DNA of 64,000 nt from Psychrobacillus sp044762855 (GCF_044762855.1 NZ_JBIWFB010000008.1:124001-188000); one strand, 5' to 3'. Shown: positions 17,012-25,404, numbered from the stretch's first letter. Notes: a model not told the origin generated them from the letters alone. A program made the numbers and translations.

Positions 17012-18415
17012 TTACTGCAAACCATGTTTTTTCATCTTTTTATACAAGGTCGTACGGTGAATTCCCAATTTATCTGCTGCTTTTGATTTATTTCCTGCTG
17101 ATTCCTCCAATGTTTGTATAATCATTTCTTTTTCTTTATTGTCCTCTTCTTTTTTTAATTGATTAATTGGAGATTGAATAGGAATAGGAGAAAAATGTTG
17201 ACGCTTAATATAATTAGGAAGATGATGTGAATTAATTATATTACCATCTGTTAAGATAACTACCTTTTCAATGATATTTGCTAGTTCTCTTATGTTTCCA
17301 TACCATTCATAATTCATTAAAGATGAAATTGCATCATCTGTAATTTCTTTTTCTGCCATATCATATTTCTTGCATATGTCTGATAAGAAATGAGCTATTA
17401 AAATGGGAATATCCTCGGGTCTCTTTCTGAGTGGTGGGATAGTAAGTTCAATCACATTTATTCGATAATACAAATCCTCTCGAAAAGTACCCGATAAAAC
17501 CATTTCCTTCAAATTCCGATTAGTTGCTGTGACAACCCTTGCTTTTAATTGGATTTGTTCAACAGCTCCAACTCGTTCAAACTTCTTTTCTTGTAAGACG
17601 CGAAGTAATTTTGTTTGCATCATTTGCGGCATTTCACCAATCTCATCTAAAAATATCGTGCCAGATTCCGCCAATTCAAATTTACCGGGTTTTCCACCTT
17701 TTTTGGCACCAGTAAAAGCACCTTCTTCGTAGCCAAATAACTCTGATTCAAATAGATGTTCTGGAATTGCACCGCAGTTTACACTTATAAAAGGACCTTG
17801 GCTGTAATGACTAAGATCATGAATGCTTTGCGCAAACATTTCCTTTCCGGTTCCACTTTCTCCTGTAATTAAAACTGTCGCTTCTGTTTTAGCCACTTTT
17901 CTCGTCATACGTTTGAGATGTGCAAGGGCATCACTTTTACCAATTATTTTTTCTATAGTTGAAGTACTTACTTTTGTATTTTCTACAAGCTTCTGACTGT
18001 TAATCTTTCCGTTCTGTGCTGTCTTTTCTAGAAAACGTTCATATATACGATAAAGCTCTGTCACACCTTCAAAAATCAGCATGCCAACAGCTCCAACCAA
18101 CTCTCCTTCCTTCCACAAAGGGATGCGGTGAACGACCATTGGTTGGCCTTGAATATATTGAATGACACCCCGTTCTGAAATTCCCGTCTTTACCGTTTGA
18201 TGAAGGTTTGTATTGTCGATAACTTCCGAAACAGGACGACCAATAGCATCTTTTTTATCTACCCCAATAAATCGACTGTAAGCTTCATTAAACTCAACGA
18301 TAATTCCATCCTTATTAACAACTGCTACACCTTCGTATGCACTGTTTAAAATGATCTCCAATATGTCGGTAGTATGTAAGTCTTGAGTTATTCCTGCTAG
18401 TTTTTCTTGCAGCAA
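17012..18415 (-). CDS. Sigma-54-dependent transcriptional activator, PAS-AAA+-Fis type
   Basis: About 467 aa. Counting from the upstream ATG at 18433, a PAS sensor spans about residues 20-125 (YEGVAVVNKDGIIVEFNEAY), and the AAA+ domain has Walker A GESGTGKE at 191-198. The sigma-54 contact loop GAFTGA is at 238-243 and Walker B FLDEIG at 261-266. A Fis-type helix-turn-helix ends the protein (AGNKSKAADKLGIHRTTLYKKMKKHG). The architecture is that of RocR/AcoR-like enhancer-binding proteins. I prefer a TTG start at 18415 because GGGGTG lies 5 nt before it and nothing resembling a ribosome site precedes ATG 18433. It likely activates the alcohol/semialdehyde dehydrogenase pair downstream; the PAS ligand is unknown. 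Confidence 0.9.
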   Translation of the reverse strand: MLQEKLAGITQDLHTTDILEIILNSAYEGVAVVNKDGIIVEFNEAYSRFIGVDKKDAIGRPVSEVIDNTNLHQTVKTGISERGVIQYIQGQPMVVHRIPLWKEGELVGAVGMLIFEGVTELYRIYERFLEKTAQNGKINSQKLVENTKVSTSTIEKIIGKSDALAHLKRMTRKVAKTEATVLITGESGTGKEMFAQSIHDLSHYSQGPFISVNCGAIPEHLFESELFGYEEGAFTGAKKGGKPGKFELAESGTIFLDEIGEMPQMMQTKLLRVLQEKKFERVGAVEQIQLKARVVTATNRNLKEMVLSGTFREDLYYRINVIELTIPPLRKRPEDIPILIAHFLSDICKKYDMAEKEITDDAISSLMNYEWYGNIRELANIIEKVVILTDGNIINSHHLPNYIKRQHFSPIPIQSPINQLKKEEDNKEKEMIIQTLEESAGNKSKAADKLGIHRTTLYKKMKKHGLQ

Positions 18416-18426
18416 ATTGTCACCCC

Positions 18427-18543
18427 ATATCATGATATCGAAAGACTAATCATCTATTAGTATACTTGTTTTTCACTAATTTAGAATAGTTTGATCGATC
18501 ATTTGAATGAAGAAAAGACTGAATATTTATATATCATGATTAC
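18427..18543. promoter_or_regulatory. Paired ATATCATGAT sites in a divergent promoter region
   Basis: The core ATATCATGAT occurs twice between the activator gene and the divergent iron alcohol dehydrogenase: inside the palindrome ATATCATGATAT at 18427-18438, and again in TATATATCATGATTAC at about 18529-18544. Two sites of one motif flanking a divergent promoter region suggest a regulator-binding pair. No sigma-54 promoter is visible on the plus strand here. The claim is weak. Confidence 0.3.
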
Positions 18544-18592
18544 TCTATTACCTGTATCATAAAGTTAGTTCTATAAATTAGGAGGAGTATTC

Positions 18593-19783
18593 ATGAAATC
18601 TTATAGCTATTTTTGCTCGACTCAAATCGAAATGGGAATCGGAAAAGCAAAGCAACTACCGGAAATGTTACAAACGCTCGAAATTGGCTCATCCATTCTA
18701 TTAGTGAGTGATCCTGGTGTAGTACGCGCTGGACTTGTAGAACCAATCAAGACTGCTCTAGAAGCATCTGGTTATCGTACATTATTATTTGATTCGATTG
18801 AACAAAATCCGCGAGATACGGATTGTTTAGAAGGTGCTAAAAGTTTTCGAGAGTTTGGAGCAGATGCCGTAGTTGCTATCGGTGGTGGCAGTGCCATGGA
18901 TACAGGAAAAACTATTGCACTTTGTGGACCGAATGGTGGGACGCCATCTGATTATGCGGACGGTTTACGTTCATACACCAATATTGCACCGATTATTTGT
19001 ATCCCAACGACAGCTGGCACGGGCTCAGAAGTGACTCGCTCAGCCGTCATTACAGAGAAATCTACACACCGAAAGATGACGCTCAAACATGCTGCACTTC
19101 GACCGATTTTGGCTATACTTGATCCTTCCTTAACATTCAGCGTTCCATCAGCTGTTACCGCTGCAACGGGTGTCGATGCATTGGTTCATGCTATAGAAGG
19201 ATATACATGTAAAGTAACGAATCCGATTTCACAAGCTCTAGGTGCAAAAGCGATGGAAACAATTGTTGCTGCCTTGCCTATTGCTTTCCAAGATGGGCAA
19301 AATGAGAAGGCTCGTCAAGATATGTTAGAAGGCAGCTTACTCGCTGGTTTGTGTTTTGGTTCTACTGATGTAGCAGCAGTCCATTGTTTAGCAGAAGCAC
19401 TAGGAGGACTTTACGACACTCCTCATGGTGTTGCAAACGCTGTGTTCTTACCACATGTATTAAGATTCAATGCAGAAGAAAATAAACAAATGCATGCAAC
19501 ACTTGCAAGATATATGAAATTTGCAAGTGACTCGGACACAGACGAAAACGCAGTCGAAAAATTAATAGAAGGGATTAGCTCCTTCACAGAGGCACTCGAA
19601 ATTCCTAAGTTAAAAGACTTACCAGGTATTAAAGAAGAAGATTTTCCACGCATTGTGGAGTTAGCGGTAAAGAATAACTCGACTCCGAGTAATGTCCGTT
19701 CGATTACGCCTGCTGACTATCTACAAATTTTGGAGCAGGCTTACTATAATGTGCACAGTAATTATAAAGAAGTAAGTAGATAA
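18593..19783 (+). CDS. Iron-containing alcohol dehydrogenase, second copy
   Basis: 396 aa, Fe-ADH family but clearly different from the one at 15663-16862. Motifs: VAIGGGSAMDTGKTIAL, PTTAGTGSEVTRSAV, TGVDALVHAIEGYT and HCLAEALGGLYDTPHGVANA, which carry the iron-binding Asp and His residues. The substrate alcohol or aldehyde is unknown. The ATG follows AGGAGGAG. It is transcribed divergently from the sigma-54 activator, so both enzymes may belong to one regulon, although this promoter is not of the sigma-54 type. It ends at a terminator. Confidence 0.88.
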   Translation: MKSYSYFCSTQIEMGIGKAKQLPEMLQTLEIGSSILLVSDPGVVRAGLVEPIKTALEASGYRTLLFDSIEQNPRDTDCLEGAKSFREFGADAVVAIGGGSAMDTGKTIALCGPNGGTPSDYADGLRSYTNIAPIICIPTTAGTGSEVTRSAVITEKSTHRKMTLKHAALRPILAILDPSLTFSVPSAVTAATGVDALVHAIEGYTCKVTNPISQALGAKAMETIVAALPIAFQDGQNEKARQDMLEGSLLAGLCFGSTDVAAVHCLAEALGGLYDTPHGVANAVFLPHVLRFNAEENKQMHATLARYMKFASDSDTDENAVEKLIEGISSFTEALEIPKLKDLPGIKEEDFPRIVELAVKNNSTPSNVRSITPADYLQILEQAYYNVHSNYKEVSR

Positions 19784-20088
19784 TAAGAGAAATAGTATAC
19801 ATCACAAGGATTTAACCACTTTTCATAATGAGAGAAGTGGTTATTTTTCATATAGGAAATAAAGAGTGTTTCCGATTAAGTTGGTTACTCACATAGATAG
19901 ATTAAGAGGGATAAAGGTAGTAAAAAGGGCTTCTGCAAAGCGTTTCAAAAGACCTTTATTTGGAAGGGGAAAAATGACTTATGAAGCAATTTTAAGGGAA
20001 TGGCTAGATATCGATTGTTGACATTGGTTAATTGTGCTAATTATTAGAATATGGATTAAACAAGGTCTATTTTTTAAGGAGTGCTGTC
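19784..20088. other. Intergenic stretch with terminator and weak promoter
   Basis: Besides the terminator at 19814-19849 there is TTGACA at 20018-20023 with a poor -10 match (TAGAAT at 20044, 20-nt spacer). There is also a 15-codon ORF beginning at about 19976 after AAGGGG, too short to call. Nothing else is supported. Confidence 0.4.
19814..19849 (+). terminator. Terminator after the second iron alcohol dehydrogenase
   Basis: AACCACTT / AAGTGGTT stem with a 13-nt loop, followed by ATTTTT. Confidence 0.8.
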
Positions 20089-20757
20089 ATGTGGAAAAAT
20101 CATAGTTTATTAGTATTTATCGTAAGCATTGGTTTAGTGCTGGGGGGGTGTCAAATGGGAAAGGAAAGTGAAAAGGATATGAAACCTTCAGAAATGAAGG
20201 CGGAGGATTTGCCAAATGTCCGGGCACTACAGGACGAATTTACACGCAGTTTCATCGAGTCCACTGAAGAGGTCGAACCTGGATATTATTCATTTCTTTC
20301 AGGGACAAAGCGTTACCGTATGCTATTTCCAAAAGAAGGAGTGATTCATCCAGGTTATGGAGTGAAAGACGATCAATTTGAAGGTTTTTTAATGAGTACT
20401 ATAAATGATAATGGAACTGATTCCCAAATTAAGATTAATTACTATGCCTATGCAACAAAAGAAAGCGCTGACGGTGGATTGGAAATGTTAGAAGGGCGTG
20501 TCGATCAGAAGCTAGAGTTTGAAAAAATAACTTCTGAAACTTCGGATTTATATTATGCGCCAATCCAATTCGATTCAGATTTATTCGGTATAGCGGCATT
20601 GATCGTAAGTTTGAATGATAACGGAGTGATTCAAATCGTATATGACACAGAGTGCAAGAAAGATCAAAATGAGTGTCAGCAGATAAAAGAGGAAGAAGTA
20701 GACAAAATGATCCATTGGGTCGGGTCGATCGAGTTCGTAGATAAAGAAGTCAAATGA
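20089..20757 (+). CDS. Lipoprotein, candidate TilA-like immunity protein
   Basis: 222 aa. It has a lipoprotein signal peptide (HSLLVFIVSIGLVLGGC) with the lipobox cysteine at about residue 21, so it should be anchored on the outer face of the membrane. The rest is a soluble domain I do not recognise. It lies 15 bp before a gene for a lipase-like protein with no signal peptide. In the S. aureus TslA type VII toxin locus a membrane lipoprotein (TilA) neutralises the lipase outside the cell. Position, size and lipobox fit that role, but the assignment is by analogy. The ribosome site is AAGGAGTG. Confidence 0.6.
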   Translation: MWKNHSLLVFIVSIGLVLGGCQMGKESEKDMKPSEMKAEDLPNVRALQDEFTRSFIESTEEVEPGYYSFLSGTKRYRMLFPKEGVIHPGYGVKDDQFEGFLMSTINDNGTDSQIKINYYAYATKESADGGLEMLEGRVDQKLEFEKITSETSDLYYAPIQFDSDLFGIAALIVSLNDNGVIQIVYDTECKKDQNECQQIKEEEVDKMIHWVGSIEFVDKEVK

Positions 20758-20772
20758 AAGCGGTGATGACAT

Positions 20773-22659
20773 ATGGATAATGAGGTTTTAAATTCCGATA
20801 ATCTTCGGCTGCGTTTAATTGATTTAGAGTATAAAGGTCTGAAAAATGAAGAATTTAAAATGGAAATCAAAAGGATTTATTTTGAGGAAACTGGCCACGA
20901 ATTGAAAGCTGAGATTGAAATATTGAAATCGAGTGATGCAAAAAGTTTAAAAGGTGACCAATCAGGATATGACGGCACAGCGATTTATTTCAAGACGGAA
21001 GGTAAGGAAAGTGACCAATTATATATCCTTTCTCAAGGCAGTCAGCAGGCGAAGGATTGGGAGTACAATATGAATGCGATGTTAGCTGGGCAGGATGCAA
21101 CGCAGACATATGCTACCTACAATTTCGTCAAAGATGCGAAGGAGCACTTTAATGTTGATGACAAAGTAAATCAAGCAGACATTATCGGAATGTCCCATTC
21201 ACTTGCCCATAATAATAATGCAACAGCACAATTGATCTACAATGTTTTTGATAAAGTCTATAGTGTAAACGGAGCCCAGACGAATTATTATCAGCTTTAT
21301 TCAGCAGATGATACTTTCCGCAAAGAAGTGAATAAGCAATTTTCGTTAAGTCGGAATGATTATTTGGCCATTTATCAGCTTGATCCATTAAAATTACGGA
21401 CATTTACCGAAGAGTACTACGACAAAGAAGGGAATACAAAAGGTATCCACCAGCTTATCTCAACCGATGATCCTTTATATGGTATTAGCGGGGCAAGAGG
21501 TTTTTTCCCAGTAGGCACAGTTGAGATGGTCGATACGAATAAAGAAAGACCGGGAATTCGGGATATATTCGATCAGCTACCCGATTCGGAAGTAGCACAT
21601 TTGCAACAGCTTGCCATTACGTATACGGTTGCCGAGAAAGTAGGTAGCGCAAATGGACTGAAGGAATTGACAGGACTAGACATAGCCATATTCGAAGGGG
21701 CAAAAGGGAACTGGGATTATGCAAAACTATATATGACAAAAGGCGATGAAATCAATGCGATGATTGCAGACATGAATACGAAAGTTCCTCCGCTAATTGA
21801 TTCGATTAAAAAATTGACGAGTAATAGTGATGTCATTTTTAGTCACTTTGTCGATGCAGGTTATTTAAAGGAATCCGAAAAAAATATCGTCGTCCAAGAA
21901 TTGACGAATATAGAAAGCCTGCTGGAAGAAATGAAATCCCTTATCGGGACAAATCATTCTATCCGGGAATCCCAATACGATGTGAACTATTCCGGTGGTA
22001 ACCCATTCCTGACGGTACTCGGCGCCGATATCGGTTCGCTCATCCGTCTGCTGCAATTAAAAGATTCGTTTACGGAGAGCTTCGAAAAGCTAAAAAATGT
22101 ATTGGGACCTATGCTTACCGAAATCGGGGATAGTCATTCCATTCTCGAGATGCTAAATGCGCTCGGATTCCAATCTGGTCGTGCTTATTTAGGGCGCGAT
22201 ATGATTTTATTTAAAGGAAGCGGAGCAGATAAAATAAAAGTAAACATTTCGGCAGAGGTTCGTATGTACCAACAAGGGAACATATCGCTGGAAGTGAAAA
22301 ACCGCCATGTGGAAGCCCTTCTGAGTGCATTGGATGTTGAATTGGTAGAAGGATTTGCATTGGAACGTACGAAAGTAGTAAGACGAATTGATGAGATTGA
22401 AAGTAACCCATCATCCTATGCGAATCATATGAATGTATGTGTCGCACCTTCTGGGGATAAAGCGGAGATTGTAGGGGCTAACGTTCATGAATATTTGCCA
22501 CCTTTACGGGATATTCAGTTCGATGGTATTCAATCTGTTTTACAAACAGAAATTACGAATGCCAAAACATTTCTGACTACGTCGAGAACAGCAATCGAAA
22601 ACCTTTTTGAAAAAGATAAATTCGTTGCAGCACTATTCGACTATGTACCAGGAGGTTAA
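20773..22659 (+). CDS. DUF6792/TslA-like lipase-fold protein, candidate type VII effector
   Basis: 628 aa, no signal peptide or membrane helix. The N-terminal ~250 residues look like an alpha/beta-hydrolase: strands around QLYILSQGSQ and ADIIGM, then a nucleophile-elbow-like GMSHSLAHNNN at residues 139-149. The elbow is not classical GxSxG; Ser143 in SHSLA matches the usual GHSLG with both glycines replaced, and Ser141 in GMSHS is the alternative. The C-terminal ~300 residues are mostly helical with LXG-like segments. A lipase-first, helical targeting domain-last order is the reverse architecture of S. aureus TslA. It is sandwiched between a lipoprotein gene and a small helical protein gene. 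Toxin function and export are inferred. Confidence 0.65.
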   Translation: MDNEVLNSDNLRLRLIDLEYKGLKNEEFKMEIKRIYFEETGHELKAEIEILKSSDAKSLKGDQSGYDGTAIYFKTEGKESDQLYILSQGSQQAKDWEYNMNAMLAGQDATQTYATYNFVKDAKEHFNVDDKVNQADIIGMSHSLAHNNNATAQLIYNVFDKVYSVNGAQTNYYQLYSADDTFRKEVNKQFSLSRNDYLAIYQLDPLKLRTFTEEYYDKEGNTKGIHQLISTDDPLYGISGARGFFPVGTVEMVDTNKERPGIRDIFDQLPDSEVAHLQQLAITYTVAEKVGSANGLKELTGLDIAIFEGAKGNWDYAKLYMTKGDEINAMIADMNTKVPPLIDSIKKLTSNSDVIFSHFVDAGYLKESEKNIVVQELTNIESLLEEMKSLIGTNHSIRESQYDVNYSGGNPFLTVLGADIGSLIRLLQLKDSFTESFEKLKNVLGPMLTEIGDSHSILEMLNALGFQSGRAYLGRDMILFKGSGADKIKVNISAEVRMYQQGNISLEVKNRHVEALLSALDVELVEGFALERTKVVRRIDEIESNPSSYANHMNVCVAPSGDKAEIVGANVHEYLPPLRDIQFDGIQSVLQTEITNAKTFLTTSRTAIENLFEKDKFVAALFDYVPGG

Positions 22660-22665
22660 AAAGGG

Positions 22666-23013
22666 ATGTATAGTTATTATTCAGTTAAACTAACGGCAAG
22701 AATTTTACCTTATGAGAGTCATTTGGATAAAAAAGATAAACTCCAACAGTATGTAGAGGCTATACGAGAAGAGGATCGGAACTTCTTAAAATTAGTGCAA
22801 GACATTATGACGGACGATGCAAGTGCAGGGAAAATTATAGAAGCCATCGAGCAAAATGCAAATGAGCAACATCAAAAAAACGAAGCGGCACTTCAACTTG
22901 TCAGCTCCGACATTTCCAAAATGGTCCACTCCTTTGACGATCAAACAGATGATATGAAAACACAATCAATGACGATTTACTATCGGGTGTGGGAGGAGGA
23001 GGCGGCTAACTAA
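22666..23013 (+). CDS. Small helical protein, candidate type VII targeting partner
   Basis: 115 aa, predicted all-helical and charged, with no cysteine or signal peptide. The C-terminus reads YYRVWEEEAAN, containing YRVWE, which fits the YxxxD/E type VII secretion signal. It follows the lipase-like gene by 6 bp, with its ribosome site GGAGG overlapping that gene's last codons, so the two are translationally linked. TslA-type effectors need small helical partners (TlaA/Lap, DUF3130-like) that bind the targeting domain; this gene has the right size, fold and place. Sequence identity to those families was not tested. Confidence 0.55.
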   Translation: MYSYYSVKLTARILPYESHLDKKDKLQQYVEAIREEDRNFLKLVQDIMTDDASAGKIIEAIEQNANEQHQKNEAALQLVSSDISKMVHSFDDQTDDMKTQSMTIYYRVWEEEAAN

Positions 23014-23071
23014 AAGTAAAGTTAGTGATCAATTAAGAGAGATCTGATAAAAGATAGAAAATACTATAGTA

Positions 23072-23115
23072 GAAATCGTCCACTCCTATTATAAATGAAC
23101 GATTTCTTTTTTTTT
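23072..23115 (+). terminator. Terminator of the lipoprotein/lipase/helical-protein operon
   Basis: GAAATCGT / ACGATTTC with a 19-nt loop, followed by a run of ten or more T residues. Confidence 0.75.
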
Positions 23116-23129
23116 TGGCTTTGTAGAAT

Positions 23130-23275
23130 TCTTGACATATGGATAAGTATTTTCATGGAATACAGTATAGAGAAAGTATGTCCCAGAGAGTTCAATAAGG
23201 AAGCCGCAATATTTCCGTTGGGCAAGTGACGAGCCCCTACGTCGCTAACGCCCTTGCAGAGTCTCACGCTGTCAT
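23130..23275. repeat. GC-rich non-coding element, possible dispersed repeat
   Basis: About 145 bp of clearly higher GC than its surroundings (for example GACGAGCCCCTACGTCGC and GAGTCTCACGCTGTC), with no ribosome site and no credible ORF. It follows a terminator and precedes the 21-bp tandem repeat. I recall similar stretches scattered in Bacillaceae genomes, but this is unverified. Confidence 0.35.
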
Positions 23276-23317
23276 GAAAATTTCCAAAGAATGGATAAGG
23301 GCAACCAAAAAGCTGTA

Positions 23318-23392
23318 GAAAGCAACTAATTCTAAACTGAAAGCAACTAAAATCAGCATGAAAGCAACTAAATTGCCGATGAAAGCAACTAA
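23318..23392 (+). repeat. Four copies of GAAAGCAACTAA with exact 21-bp period
   Basis: The 12-mer GAAAGCAACTAA starts at 23318, 23339, 23360 and 23381, always identical, separated by 9-bp spacers that differ from each other. The period is exactly 21 bp (two helical turns, or seven codons). In one frame it reads Lys-Ala-Thr every seven residues but has no start or ribosome site. Identical repeats with variable short spacers suggest a protein-binding array or a dispersed tandem repeat; the spacers are too short for CRISPR. Confidence 0.85.
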
Positions 23393-23509
23393 TTTATTAC
23401 AATAGCTCTTTACTTGGAGTGAGACGATCATGATGTAGGTATATTATAGGAATAATATGCCTAAAAGACAGCCGATTTCTCCTCGCTGACATCTGCTCGA
23501 AATACAAAC

Positions 23510-24361
23510 TTAGTTAATCCAATGTGAAGGGCGTTGAATATGAGAAGGTAATATTGTCTTTCCATCACCTTTAGCTGAATTTATTTGCATTTGAGTTAAG
23601 AACATACTCGTTGATAAGTTTGCTCCGCTTAAATTAGCATCACGCAAATCCGCACCAATAAAACTTGCCGCTCTTAAATCACTATTTTGCATCTCGGCAG
23701 CAATTAAATATGCTCCCCTGAAATCAGTTGCCCTTAAATCTTTATCCTTTAATTTTTTCCCCATCCAATCGGCTCTTGCATGGTTAAAATCTTTCACCTT
23801 TTTAGCTCCAGGTAACTTTGCAATAATATTTGCTCTAATAGACTCACTTGCTACTGTAAGCAATTCATTCAAGGAAAATCGGTACATCACTAGATCGAGA
23901 GATAATAGTTCATCAGCATCCAATGTCGTTAGATTCTGTAACTCCTTTAATTTATGACTCAACTTATCAGACAAGACATTTGGAATATCGTGGGAAAGGA
24001 CTTCTGCTACATATGCAATCATTTCATGGATTTGCTCCATTATAGGAAACACTTGGAACATTTTTTCTCTTGTTTCAGGATTATCTCGCCAACTTTGACC
24101 ATTAAAAGTAACTTGAGAAACGACTTGTCCAGCACCTAAACAATCAAATACTGTACATCCTTTAAACCCTTTTTCTCTTAACTGGCTATGAATTTGGCAA
24201 CTATAGTCAGATCGTAAATTCATGCAGGGAGTACCTGCGGGTTTATTAATCTGAAAATCACTCGATGCCATAATATTTAGTGCTGTGCAGCAGAGCCCAA
24301 AGCAATTAGAACAATCAGCAGTTAAACCTTTTCTTATGTTTTTGGCTATTTCTTTACTCAT
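23510..24361 (-). CDS. Cys-rich plus pentapeptide-repeat protein
   Basis: 283 aa. The N-terminal ~100 residues carry many cysteines (CSNCFGLCC at about 17-25, TPCMN, YSCQIH, GCTVFDCLGAG), a metal- or cluster-binding pattern like YkgJ-type zinc/iron domains. From about residue 205 there are pentapeptide repeats (LRATDFRGAYLIAAEMQNSDLRAASF, ADLRDANLSGANLS) forming a short right-handed beta-helix. No signal peptide. Function unknown; pentapeptide proteins often act by protein-protein contact. It appears monocistronic, starting with ATG next to a convergent, gene-poor region. Confidence 0.7.
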   Translation of the reverse strand: MSKEIAKNIRKGLTADCSNCFGLCCTALNIMASSDFQINKPAGTPCMNLRSDYSCQIHSQLREKGFKGCTVFDCLGAGQVVSQVTFNGQSWRDNPETREKMFQVFPIMEQIHEMIAYVAEVLSHDIPNVLSDKLSHKLKELQNLTTLDADELLSLDLVMYRFSLNELLTVASESIRANIIAKLPGAKKVKDFNHARADWMGKKLKDKDLRATDFRGAYLIAAEMQNSDLRAASFIGADLRDANLSGANLSTSMFLTQMQINSAKGDGKTILPSHIQRPSHWIN

Positions 24362-24475
24362 TTTTAACCCTCTTTATGAACCACTTGATATTTTAATTAT
24401 AATACTACGCTTTATTATTTTCATAATGGTTTTTTTAAATGAATCAAGGAACCTTATAGTTCAATAAAGAGCCAT

Positions 24476-24685
24476 CTATATAATATCTTTTTTACTAGTA
24501 TCATCAGGATTTATTATTCCGTAATAAAATAAGTCTTCATATTCATCACCTTTTACTACTTGGTCTCTCAATAACCCCTCTTTTACTATTCTAAATTTTT
24601 ACATAAATTCTCCCGAAGCTGGGTTGGACTTGAAATAACGTGCGAATACTTTATGCAATTTCTTTTCCTCTGTTTCAATGAATAT
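24476..24685 (-). pseudogene. GNAT acetyltransferase remnant (5' truncated, in-frame stop)
   Basis: One minus-strand frame encodes about 69 codons resembling the C-terminal third of RimJ/RimL-type acetyltransferases: LHKVFARYFKSNPASGEFM, then an in-frame TAA at 24599-24601, then VKEGLLRDQVVKGDEYEDL and FYYGIINPDD. The expected acetyl-CoA binding half is missing, and an upstream TAA (24686-24688) closes the frame. This 336-bp gap between two genes is therefore a decayed gene, not regulatory sequence. Confidence 0.75.
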
Positions 24686-24697
24686 TTACAATTAAAT

Positions 24698-24913
24698 CTA
24701 TTTCGGCTTACACTCAAAAGAATAATTACTTGTGAGATTATTATGGATTTCTAATAGGACTTCTCCGCCATTTTCATAACAGCCAGTGATGAGTAAATTT
24801 ATTTCTTTCGTATTGAAATAACTACACGTAATCATTAAAAAAGAGACTCCGAACAAAGCCATAACTAATATCAATAAAACACCTGTAAAATGCTTATTTT
24901 TCAATACAGTCAT
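24698..24913 (-). CDS. Small single-pass membrane or secreted protein
   Basis: 71 aa. A hydrophobic segment (FTGVLLILVMALFGVSFLMITC, about residues 9-30) is followed by a 40-residue outer domain with two cysteines (GCYENGGEV...SFECKPK). Similar short Bacillus proteins exist; function unknown. AAGGGGTG lies 13 nt upstream of the ATG, a long spacing. It is part of a run of small minus-strand genes (CPCC, WapI-like, NIPSNAP-like). Confidence 0.55.
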   Translation of the reverse strand: MTVLKNKHFTGVLLILVMALFGVSFLMITCSYFNTKEINLLITGCYENGGEVLLEIHNNLTSNYSFECKPK

Positions 24914-25074
24914 TTTCTTTTTAGTACACCCCTTAATTAAATCGAATTAAACAGCACCGTTAGTTTAAGTGTAATAACACACAAGGCATTTCTATAATCT
25001 TCTTGATGTTTTAGAAAAATAAATAGCCCAAAAGGATGGTCTTGTTCTTCTAAAGAAACCTTTAGTTAAATAAG

Positions 25075-25338
25075 CTATAACGGTTTCCAATTAGGGTCTT
25101 TCACATCGTTTTTATTTGGTTTTTTTACACACTCAATACACCTTTCCTCACAAGTCCCGAATAAGATATAGTTTTTCTGTGCTTGCCTTAAAGATGGAAT
25201 ATTTGCACCACCCTCATAATCAGGGTCATCATATTGAACTCTATCATCTTCCCAAAAACAAATACTGCATATGTCATATGTTCCAGGAGGTTCTGCATCT
25301 AATGTTTTATAGCCACAACAAGGACAAGTATATTTCAT
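25075..25338 (-). CDS. CPCC-type cysteine-rich small protein
   Basis: 87 aa. The N-terminal YTCPCCGYKTL and DICSICFWEDD give two CxxC pairs, the hallmark of the cysteine-rich CPCC family (a zinc-ribbon-like fold). NIPSLRQAQKNY in the middle is also typical. Cytoplasmic, with no signal. Family members often sit among toxin-immunity genes, and here it is 66 bp from a WapI-like gene, but a direct immunity role is not established. Confidence 0.75.
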   Translation of the reverse strand: MKYTCPCCGYKTLDAEPPGTYDICSICFWEDDRVQYDDPDYEGGANIPSLRQAQKNYILFGTCEERCIECVKKPNKNDVKDPNWKPL

Positions 25339-25404
25339 CTAATCACCCCTGATAATAAAATAACGACTACTACTTATTCTGCAATGGCCTCGTTAATTGA
25401 GCGA

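Noticed and set aside
18434..18592. Sigma-54 promoter for the second iron alcohol dehydrogenase
   Set aside because: No TGGC-N-GC pair with correct spacing found on the plus strand; only the 16862 gene has one.
23064..23267. 67-codon minus-strand frame through the GC-rich element
   Set aside because: It begins in the element and ends in the T-rich arm of a terminator; no ribosome site. Treated as a non-coding repeat.
23318..23392. CRISPR array
   Set aside because: Repeats are 12 bp and spacers 9 bp, far below CRISPR sizes, and no cas genes are near.
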